A DNA stretch of 64,000 bases, taken from the NCBI GenBank assembly GCA_034008185.1, contig CM067082.1:14120984-14184983 (forward strand). Direction: 5' to 3'. This stretch comes from Gorsachius magnificus. Taxonomy: Eukaryota; Chordata; Aves; Pelecaniformes; Ardeidae. Below the pieces are notes generated by a model. That model was not told the DNA's origin. It saw nothing but the letters and a program-made list of their open reading frames with translations, and did no database searches. Positions 51,401-63,534 of this stretch are shown piece after piece (the first letter of the stretch is position 1; the number at the start of each line of letters is the position of its first letter). Both the position numbers and the translations under genes were made by a program.

Positions 51401-52912
51401 TAGACTGCTCTTTGTGGGGAGAAATACAGAAAAATTAGTACTCCAACATGTTCATATTTTTATTTATACTATGCATTATTGAGCATAGCAGGTAGTGTAT
51501 GTGCAATAACATCAAATAATCAGTTCCATTCAGATACACAATTCTCTCTGCGTGGCATTACGCACTCTTGTTCTCTTAAGTATGAGACGTAACAGTTATT
51601 TATGAGCTTACTATTTTTAAAGGAGAAAGGGAAAAGCATTAAAACAGGTAAACACTGTATTTCACTTGGCCATGTGTTGCACATCAAAAAAGACTGAGTT
51701 AAGCCCTGCAAAGTTAAACCTTTACATCTTCAAACAAACCCAGAATTTTCCTTCTCAGTCTATCACAACGTTTGCCGTGTAATGTTATCACTAATAATCA
51801 TTGCGCGTTAGCAAGAGAGGCCATGAGTAGGTTCAAGCAATAGACACTTCTGTGGTTGCTGTTGTTAACAATCTGTAAAAGTCAGGCTCCCAAAACAGTG
51901 CGAAGGAAGAAAAAGAGAGAGAGAAAGAAAGGAAGGAGGGTTGGTTGGTTTAATACAGAGGCACAAATTAAAAGCAGCAAAAAAAAATGAAAAGAGACCA
52001 GGGCTCACGGAGGAGAGATGAAAGTAAAAGAAAAGACAAACATACACAGCTAAGGCCAGAGTGCAAGTCCTTTCAAGTCCTCATTAACCCCACAGTAAAG
52101 AGGTTCCTTGTGAACATTTAGCCTTTTCATTGAGCTCTGCTTTTTCATTGACAAATGTCAGCTGTGAAACATGTTTGGATGCAGCAGTAACCCCCTAACA
52201 CCTCTTTCACAGAGTGCAAGCCAAATCCACCACTACGTTTCAGCTCCATGAGCAGAAGCACTAACATAAATGCTATGTTAGAGCAGTGTGTGGATGTGAA
52301 AATCACGCCTGTGTCTTTGCAAGCAGCCGTACAAGGACTGGGAAACTAAAATTTCCCTGATTACAACCTGAGCACCAAAGTCACCAGGTTGGTGTAATTG
52401 TGAGAGTGAAGGATGTACGCTCACTCACGGCTTCTTGCTTTGAAAACCTCCCAGGAAAACATGACCCCCTTAATCATCCTTGAGGGCCTCAGGAGCAGCT
52501 GTCACAAAGGGGGACGATGGCTCTGCCACTCGGGACAGCTTCTTTCTTGCAGGCACAGGGTCAGCATCCAGGCTCTTCTACCAAGTGCTCAAGATGTACT
52601 TAACTTTTAAATTTGTGAGTAATCCCATTACCTTCAGTGTGGCTACTAACAAGTCCAAAGCTCAGCAGAGGACTGGAGCTCTTTGAAAGCCTTGAAGGAC
52701 TGAGTCTGAAGCCCTTTGAATTTAGAAAGTCCCTTCCCAGGGGAGAGTTTCAAAAATTCTGCAGATGGGTTTGATATAGGGTGTTATATGATTTAGGAGG
52801 GACAGACCCAGGGTGATATTTACAAGAAACTCTTAAGAGTTTTTGTTTACTAAAAGTTCTTTCCTTGCCAATGGTAGTTAGTTTGTTCTTTCTTCATGTA
52901 TTCATGCTAAAG
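48416..52912. other. Unique AT-rich non-coding DNA
   Basis: No gene is recognised in about 4.5 kb. A purine-rich tract (GAAGGAAGAAAAAGAGAGAG and onward) lies at 51902-51940, followed by GGTTGGTTGGTT. Open frames are 84 codons or less. Confidence 0.6.
51902..51940. repeat. Purine-rich simple tract
   Basis: Plus strand is only A and G for 39 bases, with GA and GGAA units. Confidence 0.85.
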
Positions 52913-52913
52913 G

Positions 52914-52929
52914 AAAAAAAAAAAAAAAA
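52914..52929. repeat. Poly-A, 16 A
   Basis: Homopolymer without an identifiable retroposed body beside it. Confidence 0.9.
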
Positions 52930-55900
52930 GCCAATTATTTAGGAAAGTCAAATGTGTCCCAGCCTAAAATGTGAATTACTTAAATAACAGGACGTGTCAC
53001 AAAACTGACATCAGTGCTTCTCTTCAGTCCCACCCAATGATAATGAGAAGCCATTTGAACAATTTCAGCAGAGCAAAATAAACAAAGATTTTGCACAGAC
53101 CCTATCAAGAGCTCAATGCAGCAAACCTGTAGTCAGCCAAATAGCTATTTGTCAACCTAGAGATCCCTCTGATAGTTCCTTACTCAGCAAGTAAAGACTG
53201 TTTGTATTATTGCAGTAAAGAGCGTGCACAGGATCGGGTTAAAGAAATCAGTGCACATTTCACCTCTTTATACCAATTGCCACCATGCAGAAGACAGCTG
53301 TCATCTTTAAATCTTGTTTTAGTGGGAATGAGTTACCACTTTTGCCGTAGTGGAAGGAAAAAGGCAAGAACATAACCAGGAGAAATTCTGCACAGTTCAG
53401 CTACTATGAACACTTCACAATTATTTTATTAGCAAATTATACAGAGAGAACAACGGGGGACAATGAAAATATTCCCCAGAGAAAGAGTAGGAAAATATTT
53501 TCTGTAATGAGAAAAACGTAGACAGCACACTTGGAAGAACAGTTTTCAAGGAAACCCCTTTTTACAGAGACAAGAAGCAAATGAAACAAGGCTCTGAAGT
53601 GGAAGCATATGTGCTCACCAAGGGAAGCTGATGTAATTGGTAAGCGGAGCCTGGCCTCCTCCAGAAAACCACGTCTTTGTGGAGGACGGCAAAAGGGTGT
53701 GTGGCAGGCAGCAGGGGAGGGGTGTGGGAGGGAGCTCTGTTTACAGCTGAGGTGACGTGGGCAGCTTGGCTACTGCTCTCCTTGGAGTCCACACCAATGC
53801 GTGAAGGTCACAGCATGGGGTGGACTCTTGCTAAGCGCCCCCCTAGACAAGAAAGAAGTTGTTAGTGCAAAGAACTGCGGTTTGGGGGAAGACTTTCAAT
53901 AACGGCCCATGGTTTGCAGGATTGTTTTAAGAGAAAGTTTTGAAAGCATGGATTCTATAGGCATTTATTGGAGCAATTACACCCATCTCTGCGTCCTAAA
54001 GTGCCTGTCCCATGGGAGATAACCCCCAGATACCTTTTTCAGAAACAGCAAGCCTCCTCTCCACCAATGGATATGCTGGTTGTAACTACTGCTGTGGCTA
54101 AACACAGGCAGTTGTCACGGCTTCTCACCAGCCCGGCCCCTCAAAATGGCAAGTGTGGTTGCCAGTCATCAGCACATCTGAGCCTGGACCCTTTGGAGCC
54201 GGACTGTGGCAGAGTCCAGCCGCACTGAGTGCGTCCAGGTGATCGATGCAAGGTGGTGCTTTTGGAAAAGGGACCCCCTTGGCAACAACCTCTCATGGCA
54301 AATCTTGTCTTCCAGGTGAGTCAGTGACTGTACATCCCAGCCCATACGTCCCAGCCTGGCCACCACGCAGCCCCTTGGAGGCTTCCTGCCCTCGTGGTTG
54401 CAGACAGTAACATTCTTCCACTCTGTGCATGCAAGATACAATTTCTGGAATGTGATTTTGTCCTTTTTATTTATTTCATTCTGCCTTCTCAGCTTTTAAC
54501 CCTTAAAATATACAACTTCACTATACTTTGGGCTCTGACAATATTCCTTGAGGACTGTTGGTATTACAGAGCTTTCCATCACCATACAGGCAAAAGCAGA
54601 GGCTCAATGCAATGAAAAGGTTAATTTATGTTAGTACATTTTGGAAAGGGATGCTAGGAAGGAGGGGTATGCAGTTACAGCAAATAACCAAGACAAAAGA
54701 TCCAAGCCCTTTCCCCATCTGTGCAGCAGTCCTCTTGCATGAGTTAGGGGGAGCCACTTATGTCCTCCGCTGAAGTTACTGTTATTTTGCTGTGTACCTA
54801 GGGATGCCTGTCTGATCGTGGCCATGTAATTCTAGGTGTCGTCAGCACAGCATGAAGGGATGTGAAATTATCGCTCAGTCTGGGTGAGGAGGAAGGAAAA
54901 GTGATGGACATACCAGGCAGAGCAGAAGGATATAGATACTACTTTGGATCAGAGCACCCAGCAGAGAGCACAGACCACCAGCTGCTACTGAGCATTACAG
55001 CAGAGGTGAAATTTAAAGAGACAGCATAACAGACTGGGGGACCTGGGGAGCCCTTCTTGTGCATAGGATGTAGCAGGGGATATGATCCAAACTTTTTTAG
55101 AGAAAATTACAGTAGCAGATCATAAAAAGTGGAAAAGCAGGCAGGGGGGTTGACAGCAGCATGCTAATAATGTGGTTGGCATATATTCTTTTCAAGTTCC
55201 AGCTGTAATGGCTGAAGCAGTTACATCCCCAAGTGTCCTCTCCACTCCTCACTTCGCACCTAATCTAGGACATCGTCACCTCAGAAGCAAGGACTGAATG
55301 GCTCTTGGACTGTCTCTTTCAATTATTCTAGACAAGGCAATCTTGCTTAGGAGAAGTCTGTTATTTAAAGCCTAGTCTAAGCTAGGCTGGCTTGATTTAA
55401 ATAAATTGATTAGTGCATGAACAAAAAGCCATTTAACTGGCATTTCTGAGAAAGTGGTAATTGTTGATGAAGAGGTAGCTGTGAGTGTCTGGGTTTGAAA
55501 ACCTTTTGCTGGTACACCTAGAGAGCATAGGTCTATGGCCTAAGAGAGGACAAGAAGGTAGGAATATAACATTTATAACCTGCGAGAGGGTAGGCAGGTA
55601 AGACTGATAACATTTAAGTAAATTTAAATTTAACAATTAAGTAAATTTTAAAAGATTAAGATTTTACTGTACTTCTTGAGCTGGAAAGCACTAAATGATT
55701 ACAAAACGTTATTATCCCATTATCGTAAGAACTCACTCAACACATAAGGAGAAATGAATGGTTCACTTGGTACATTTAATTCAGTCGTTTGCCTGTTTAC
55801 ATTGAAACCTGGCTGCTTTAACTCCCCAAATGTTTAGTATCAAGTAGGTTCAAAGAAAAGTATAACTCCTCAGCAATCAATTTCCTGACCTTGTTCTTTC

Positions 55901-56383
55901 TGTTTAGAAAAGATGATAAAATGGATTGCAATGTTTTACAGAATTTCAGTATTTATTACATATCGAAGCTATTGGCCTAGCATTTTAGAAAGATTTACAG
56001 GTTTTTGTCTTCAGATGTCACATAACAACTTTAAGACTAATCTCAACCAAAGATGCTAATTTGCCAAAGTAGTTTCACAACTGTCTGGAGTCTTAAACCT
56101 TCCACACCGGAATTTAGCTCTGTGGGGTCTGCAGGGTATGGGAGTAAAGAAAAAAAGGAAATAAGTGAGCCAGCCAAATCATTTATATAGTGATTAAGTA
56201 AAAAGACTGCAGTGACCCTGAAGCTGATGAAATAAAACACTGCAGGAAGCAGAAAAACAATAAACAAAAAGGCAGAGATTGTTGAGGACTATGGGCAAGG
56301 TGGTGTTACCAAACACTGAGCCCCGAGGCAGACCCTGCCCAGCAGTAGAGGCACTGCCTTCCTTACCCTCCTCTAATGCTCTG
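52930..56383. other. Unique DNA with a C+G-richer, CpG-containing part at 53560-54430
   Basis: The central part carries more CpG than the flanks (six or seven between 54110 and 54250) and overlapping short open frames on both strands (for example 53968-54228 and 54169-54441). None has a recognisable domain. The rest is AT-rich and without features. Confidence 0.5.
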
Positions 56384-56760
56384 CTAGGGTTTCTCAAACA
56401 TTTACAAAGCACGTTTCCCTTTTGGTTCATCTTTCTCCACGTGCCAGTGCCTTCCCAAGGCCACTGCAGCTCTGTTCCTTCAGGGCGAGACAGTGAGAGG
56501 GGCGTTACTGCTGGGTGCACATGTGTGTGCTCTCCTCCCTGCCCCTGCCAGAACCCAGCCCTGATAGCAATTAAAGGTGGTGTAGTTAGCAATTCCCTTG
56601 CTATTGCAAGCACTGACAGCAGATACTTACAGCCTATTCTCACTTTGCCTCTCTGGAGGAACCGAGCTGCTGCTGACTTCTGCTGTCTAAAATTTCATGA
56701 CCCTTTTGAATGCTCTTGTGACCTTCAAAGGGTTCATGACCCTGACTGAGAAACATTGGG
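56384..56760. mobile_element. Possible ancient non-autonomous hAT transposon relic
   Basis: The left end CTAGGGTTTCTCAAAC (56384-56399) and the reverse complement of the right end, CCCAATGTTTCTCAGTCAGG, share the GTTTCTCA core typical of hAT-Charlie terminal inverted repeats (11 of 16 positions agree after alignment). The right end continues, reversed, into GGGTCATGAACCC, also usual inside such ends. The length of about 375 bp suits a non-autonomous copy. No 8-bp target duplication is visible, so the ends may be eroded. The open frames inside (56279-56749, 56194-56643) are then non-genic. Confidence 0.3.
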
Positions 56761-57486
56761 CCACCTCTGTAAAACACTATTATTTTTGCATGGATAAATA
56801 TTCCTGTGTTCTGAAGTGCACTAACAATTTGAAATGGGCCCCTGCAGCTGTCAGGCACTGGGGATAGACTTGTGTGACCCTGTTATTACACACTCTGGCA
56901 CCTCAGAGAACATCATAGATCTATCTCTGCAGCCACTGATTGCAGATGCTGTACAGCATCCTGTTGTTCTGAAGGGAATTTAGCACCTGAAAACATAACC
57001 CTTTCTCTGCACCATTCAGTTTCACTGCTGGGGCAGAGGGACCCTCTGTCTGAAAGGAGAGTGAAGGAGAGCCATGAGCTGTGACTACAGCACAGGATGC
57101 ACAAGACTACATCATCCAGTGTCAGCTGGAAAGCTGCAGACAGCCCATGGGCCCAACAGACATCTGCGTTTGCATTACCCCTGGTTGACTCCTTCCTTTA
57201 CCTGGGACAGAACTGGGTTGTGCTGTTGATGGACACAACGTTGGCACACCTCGTCCTGCCATGGAGATTTTCCATTTGGAGATTACTCTGTGCCAAATGG
57301 AAAACAGAAAGGTAAAAACTCAGAGGAGAGCAGTATCAATCTGCAGAGGTCTCTGATGGAGAAGAGTGAGAGAGGAGAAGAGCAGGAGACTGGCTAATGT
57401 CTGATACAGAAAGGAATAAAATTCTGGATACCAATCCAAAAGCCATGCACATGAAGGTTACCTCTTCTAATTTGTAGATATCCAAA
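56761..57486. other. Unique non-coding DNA
   Basis: No gene or repeat is recognised between the possible hAT relic and the CR1 fragment. Confidence 0.6.
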
Positions 57487-57736
57487 TTTCTTTACAGTGA
57501 GGGTAGCGAAATGCTGGAACAGGTTGCCCAGAGAGGTAGTGGAGGTTGCTCAGAGAGGTAGTGGAGGTTGCCCAGAGAGGTGGTGGAGGCCCCATCCCTG
57601 GAAACATTCAAGACCAGGTAGGATGAGGCTCTGAGCAACCTGATCTAGTTAGCAGTGTCCCTGCTCACTGCAGGGGGGTTGGACTAGATGACCTCTAGGG
57701 GTCCCTTCCAACCCAAAACATTCTAAGATTCTATGA
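57487..57736 (+). mobile_element. CR1 LINE 3' end with internal 22-bp triplication
   Basis: Shows the CR1 3' sequence in order: 'ttctttacagtgagggtagc', 'ctggaacaggttgcccagag', 'ggccccatccctggaaac', 'gagcaacctgatctagt', 'gggggttggactagatgacc', 'tcccttccaaccc' and the tail 'attctaagattctatga'. It is 5'-truncated, leaving about 250 bp. A 22-bp segment (GTTGCCCAGAGAGGTAGTGG plus AG) occurs three times in a row at 57523-57588, where CR1 normally has one copy. Confidence 0.94.
57523..57588. repeat. 22-bp x 3 tandem repeat inside CR1
   Basis: Copies at 57523-57544, 57545-57566 and 57567-57588. The second differs by one base (GCT for GCC) and the third by one (GGTGG for GTAGT region). It probably arose by slippage after insertion, because the unit is single in ordinary CR1 copies. 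Confidence 0.92.
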
Positions 57737-60700
57737 AATTTGTTTATTGGATACGGTCATCTGAAGGTGTTATGAATTTATGTATCCAAGGAAAGACTAC
57801 ACATCCCCTGCAAAATGAATAATAGAAAGCCAGAGTCTCCTCTAGAGAGCAATTCAGTGCAGAAAATGAGTGGTAGTAGGAGATAGCATTTACATGAAGG
57901 TCTCTGGTTTGATTCACAGATCGCAGCATAACGGGGGAACCCCTATATTGCAGTAACATACTTTGGACTCAGTTCTTGCGCCATTGAAGTCTACCAAAGG
58001 GTTTTGAGCCCTGGGAGGATATTCAGAAAAGGCACGCAGACAGGGCAAGGCAGTCAGCCTTGGATTTGGTCCCAGCTTGACCTCCCTGCTTGATTTTAAG
58101 CAGCCTGTGAACAAACATTTACTACAGTAACAGCAAACAAGGGAGTCTCTGTAAGGTGCAAAGCTGGGATGCAAATTACAGACATATGTAAATTGAAATC
58201 GTTTAGGTTAATTTCTTGGTACTGAATTCAGTGACTAAGTGTTTATTTCAGAATGCTCATTCCATGCCCTGAACTACTGTTTTGTCCAGCTCTTCAGCGG
58301 CAGAAAGCAATTTAGCATAATCCTTCTACTGTAATGTCCAGTTTTTCCACAAAGATTACAGATGAAACCAAAAGGCCTCATTCTAAAGAAGGCTTACGGC
58401 TTTGCAAAGCCAGCCGCTGTGTGCTTAACTGGACCAGAATGGCCCATTGGAGAACAGAGGGAAATCTCACATTTGGGAGGATGCGATGGAGGAGTCCCGG
58501 ACAACCAAAACAATCCTTGTTTGCCAAACAATGTGTGTGAGGCTTAAAAAATGATGAATTCAAAACACATTTCCCACTTCACAACAATTGGAAAATACCT
58601 TTCAATCAAATGAATAATAAAACTCACTTCCCGAAACTGGTGAGGCTGATTATCATCTAGCTTAAATCACTGTAATGCTACTTGCATGAATGTGGCTGCA
58701 CCCACCAGCTGATATCATCTGAGGATCTGGTCCAGGAATCTGCGTAAGGGAGAGTGTAAGATAACGATGGGAGACCTTTGCTTTTTTGGCACACAGGCCT
58801 AGCTGTTAATCTTGTCAAAGTCAGTTCCCTTACCTCTTGTATTGCACTCGGCTTGAAATACTATGGGTTTATTTTTTTCTCACGGTATTTCTGCTTCTAT
58901 CTTTGACTTTCTTTGACTTACAGCTGAAATCTGGATGTTAAAAGAGGCACACAAATTATTTTTAAATGTGACTTTTTTTAAACTCAGAAATGTTGCTGTG
59001 TTGTGGCAGATGAAAAATTCAACCTGTTGTTAATTTTACCTGAAATATTCAAACATTAATAGTGAGGAGCTATGTTTCTTTAGAAAAATAAAGTGATAAG
59101 GGCTATTTGTTTAGAGATATCTTCAACATTATGGGCCTTGGCCTGCCTGATATGTGGTTTGTGCAAGTGGGACATTCGACCTTTTGTTGAACTACTCTCA
59201 CAAAATATATGAAGGAAGTTTTAATCAAACATTTCCTGGTTTTCATAAATGAATTTAAGTTACTGAAATCCTAGTCTCTGTAGGTTAGTGGAGAAGATGT
59301 TACTGTTTGCAGTCACAGCTTTAAAAGCTTTGTGAAAGTACATGTAAGCTATTAAATCCACTTTAAAAACTGGAAAACTTGATACAATTTTATTTTGGGA
59401 ACTGTTCAGTCTGTTTCACTCTCCTTTCAATGGTGAGTGATGAAATTATTGACATGGCTTTCTGCTCCCATCCCCAAGAAGATCTGCAGTTTCCCAGCAT
59501 GAAGCCAGACGAGGTGGCTTTACGGTACTAGGGGGATGTTTTTTTCCTGGAAAAGTTGAGCTAAGTCAGAACTGGTTCCTCTGGCCTTTTGAGCTCATAC
59601 AAGTAGAAAAGGCTGTAATTTAAGTGTGGGGGGAATGATTCTCTGAAGCATAAGATATATGTACCATACACAGGCAACCCAAATACCCAAATCTCTTGGG
59701 AGTTCACCCACTCCGTAGTTCCCAGAGTGCTAGCAAAGTGGGTTTGTACTTTTTTTTTTAATCATTGCTGCTACCGTGTTTATGCATTTGCTCTGGAAAG
59801 GATGTGATGTAGTTTGGGCTGGTTTTAAAAATCTTATCTTGGTTTTATCCACTCCAGCTGGCCCCAGCACTTCACTAGAACGCAATCAAATGTATTTGCA
59901 TCCAGTCATAAGATATGTCAAGACTGTAAAAAACTAAGGGTAAGGATCAAGTCAAGCTGGCTTGTGGTGAGCTTGGAAAAATGGCTGCGTTGATGTTCCG
60001 CCCATGCGGTAACTCAGCTTGCTAGAAATACAGCCACTGGGGTCACGGTACATTTACCCTAAAGAAAGTGGTTAAGGATGTTGACTTACAAACGCAGTAG
60101 GATACAACCCAGCCTGAGACAACAGCTATCGCCCCCAGCTGTGGGAGCTTCCCCACCTTTCTCTGCCGCTGCCACTGCAGCCTGCAAGCCTGAACCACAC
60201 ATGAAGTTGCTCCTAAGCGATGTCAGTGCGGTGTGCAAACTCAGTTTGACTTCCTAATTCAGTGAACTACAGGCATTCACTTCTACCTGTGATTTGCCCG
60301 TTCTTGCCACAAAAGGTGGCAACAGACAAGAGTGAGGCACCCAGGGAGGCAGCTGGAGACCGCGACTGCCTCAGCTATCCGTGTTTCATCTGCTACGTCT
60401 GTATGTCAACACCCAAAACCTAATCTGGGCTCAGCCAGCTCGAGTTGGCGCAGACTGATCTAAACTTCCAGCTCTGCTTAGCTATGCTAATGAATTGTAT
60501 GGGGCAGATTTCAGGGCTTTGCAAGAGAGGTGGCTCCTGCAGATGAGCCAACAGCACGGCCAGTGGGCCACCACGATTGGGCACATTGTCTTAATCAGCC
60601 CTCGGGCTTGTATTAGTGCTACCAGCTCTGGTCTGGGTGAAGGTAGATGTCCTCCTGACTGTATGGGGTAGCTGGTAACTGTGGGCAGAAGAACGGAGAA

Positions 60701-61108
60701 GGTGGCTGCAATGGCAAAATACCTCCTACCAGCCCACCACAGTTCCACAGAGCTTGTAATCAATCTTCAGGCACTTCCCTTAATCTAGGTGAAACCTGAG
60801 TTGCGCATTTTTCACGTCCAGCTCTCAGCTGGGCTCTCCATAAACTACCATTATCAAAGTCTATTATTATCATTACTGGTGTTTGATAATGGCATCAACC
60901 TTTATTTTTCAAAGATGGGACACTTAAAATTAGCATGGAGTTTCCTCTCATACTTACTGGTACTATTTTGGAGTCACATACAAGAGGACCAAGAAAATGA
61001 AGCTGCAAAACACCCCCTTGCCTTAACTTTTTGGGACTGTTTGAGTCCTGAGACTAAATCTCCTTAAGAGTTCCTTATTTCCTTTCTGACTACTAATTGA
61101 ATATATAC
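57737..61108. other. Unique non-coding DNA with a CpG-richer part at 60125-60455
   Basis: About eleven CpG dinucleotides fall within 330 bp at 60125-60455, against very few in the flanks. An ATGCTAATGA octamer-like POU site lies just after it (60484). No exon is recognisable. The minus-strand frame 60482-60763 (93 codons) has no known domain. Confidence 0.5.
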
Positions 61109-61163
61109 AAAAGAAAAAGAAAAGAAAGAGAGAAAAAGAGAGAAAGAGAGAGAGAGAAAAAAG
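61109..61163. repeat. GA/GAAA purine microsatellite
   Basis: Plus strand is only A and G for about 55 bases, with AAAAG, GAGA and GAAAGA units. Confidence 0.93.
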
Positions 61164-63534
61164 CTAAGCTGCTTCTTTCAGTTCTAAACAAGCAACTACT
61201 TTAATGACAGTGCTTATAAAAACAATATTATGTTAAATTATTTAGTAAGTTTTATTTAATAAAAAGGAAAAAGGAAGATGAAATAGGGCATTGAGGAAAT
61301 TCCTCTTTGTTTATTTTTGTCTCTGTAGTGGTTCATTTTACCCACCAGTGTTTTTTCTTCATTGCAAGCGCCCCTTCTCTCTTGATTGAAAACAGACTCT
61401 CTAATAAAAATGGTTTAAGATCAGAGTGATAACTTCAATTCAAGAACATGAATAAAAAGCACCACTGGAGGAAAGACCCCATCTGCTCACATATGATGTT
61501 AGGAAGGGAGAGCATAATGCAGAGTAGTGATTGCTACCAGGTGTAAGATTACTCAGGTCCTCCACGTATGGTCTATATGGCCACTTAAAAAAAAAAGAGG
61601 GATTCAAGTATCCTATAAAACAGGTCCTATGTTTTACATTTGACCTCTTCCTGAACATCAACCTTATTAAAAACAAATAAAAAAATGTCCTGAATGGAAG
61701 CTGTAGTTTGATCTGGAGCTTATGGAGGCTGACAGAAAACCTGCCATTGCTTTTAGCGGGGCAGGAGCTGGCCTCTGCTTCATTCAAAAAGCGACCCTTA
61801 TCAAGCTGCCTTGCAACGATCACTCCACAAGTGGTTTCTATTTCATTTTATTCTAATCGCCTTACAGAAATACATTTTTCACCAAATTGAAAGCTTGTCT
61901 TCCCTGAAGTCCTGGAAAGGATTAGATAGCATTACATCAGACATTTCAAACAGTAAATTGTGAACTTGGAAGAAGCACTTCAAAGCATGGTTATGTGAAG
62001 CTTCAAGCAGAGGAGAAACAATCGCAATCTCTGCAGCGGAAAGCAGTGACTCAGTGAGTGTAAGCCATGAATCCCATTATTTTAATCTAACATGCATATT
62101 ATCATGAGGTTTAAAATCCATGTCTTATATACTGTGCTAGGTGCTGTAAGAATGTCTAATACAGAGTCTAGACTCAAAGACAAACTGTGAGCAAGATGAA
62201 AGCAGGTTATAAGCAGAGGTGGCAAGACTGCATACTTTTTGTAATAACTGCAGTAACTGGACTTGTGGAAGGCATGATTTTTTTAGCCAAAATTGTTAAA
62301 TAATTTTTAAAGTCTAGTACAGAAATGAACATATATAAAAGAAACCTTTGCCTGGTAGAGTTTACTCATCTGAATTCACAGGAATAAATTAAATTTGATT
62401 AATTACTCTTCTATCTGTTCAAAGCCTTTTCACTGGGTAGAAGTCAGGGATAAGGGTTTGCACTGCCTTAATTATACTGGTACAAGCTGGCTAAGGGTCT
62501 CTGCCTATTCATACAAAACAGGTGCCACTTCACTCGCGTGGGGATGTCTCTTTTGTCCCCAGACAAGGCATTAGTGAGCTGGTGGCAGTGGCCACATTTC
62601 ACTGCTTGCCAATCCATTATCAGGAGACAGAAATACATGCACTCAAGGAAAAGTTTGCTTTGGGGGTGGTTTGAAGTGAGAGGAAGAGGCAGCTTACCAG
62701 GCTTTGACAGAGAGCTTTTCATCAAAATGGTTTTTCAGGGGAAAATGATTTTGTGTTGAGGGGGTTTTTTTGTTTGCTTGTTTGGTTGATTTACATTAAA
62801 CACAAATATCTAATTTCAACTTGCTGTGGGAGTAATTTCTGGTAGTTTCCTCTGTGTTCTTTGCTCATCGCTCTCCCTGGGCTGGGTTCCCCAAGGGCTG
62901 CAGCTACCAGGAATTTTCATAACATCCCACTGCAGTCTGGGAGGGCAACATCTCTGTGCAGAACAGGGGCTACTCTGTGGTCAAGGAGCCTCCTATTTGT
63001 CAAGCGGCAAAAAATGCATCCAAGTGATACTGTAAAAGTTTTCTGAGTGGGACTTTTTGGCTTTAAGCTGAAAAAAATCAATCAAAGATTTTGGGTTCTG
63101 ACTGAAGGCTGTTTCCAGTCATGGGAAGTCCAAACACTCTTTCCCAGATAGTCTACACCCATGGAAAATAGTTATAAATATTTTTCCTAAAAATACATTT
63201 CCTTAGAAGTCTTGAAGTATACGTATACCATTTTATGCTTTTTGCCATTGCTATATGTTTAATAACAAGACTGGCTATGTTCGCTAAACTTGGACCAGAG
63301 CTGCTAGATTGTTTGCCCATGGTCATACCAGAATGTCTGAGAATGACATTCGGATTCACTCCAGGTTATTAAGATGAATATACTGGCTTTGCAACAAAAA
63401 TAATCTTCCTTGACTATACAGTTCACATACCTTCCTTACCCTATGCTGTACAGCTGTGTCCCTGCAGCCCAGTGACCCATGTCTCATAAGCACTTGTCTC
63501 CCAGAAAGATGGTTCAGGCAGGACCTGAATTGTT
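61164..63534. other. Unique non-coding DNA
   Basis: No gene or recent repeat is recognised. The minus-strand frame 61440-61823 (127 codons) includes an A-run-encoded FFFK stretch and has no known domain. Confidence 0.6.
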
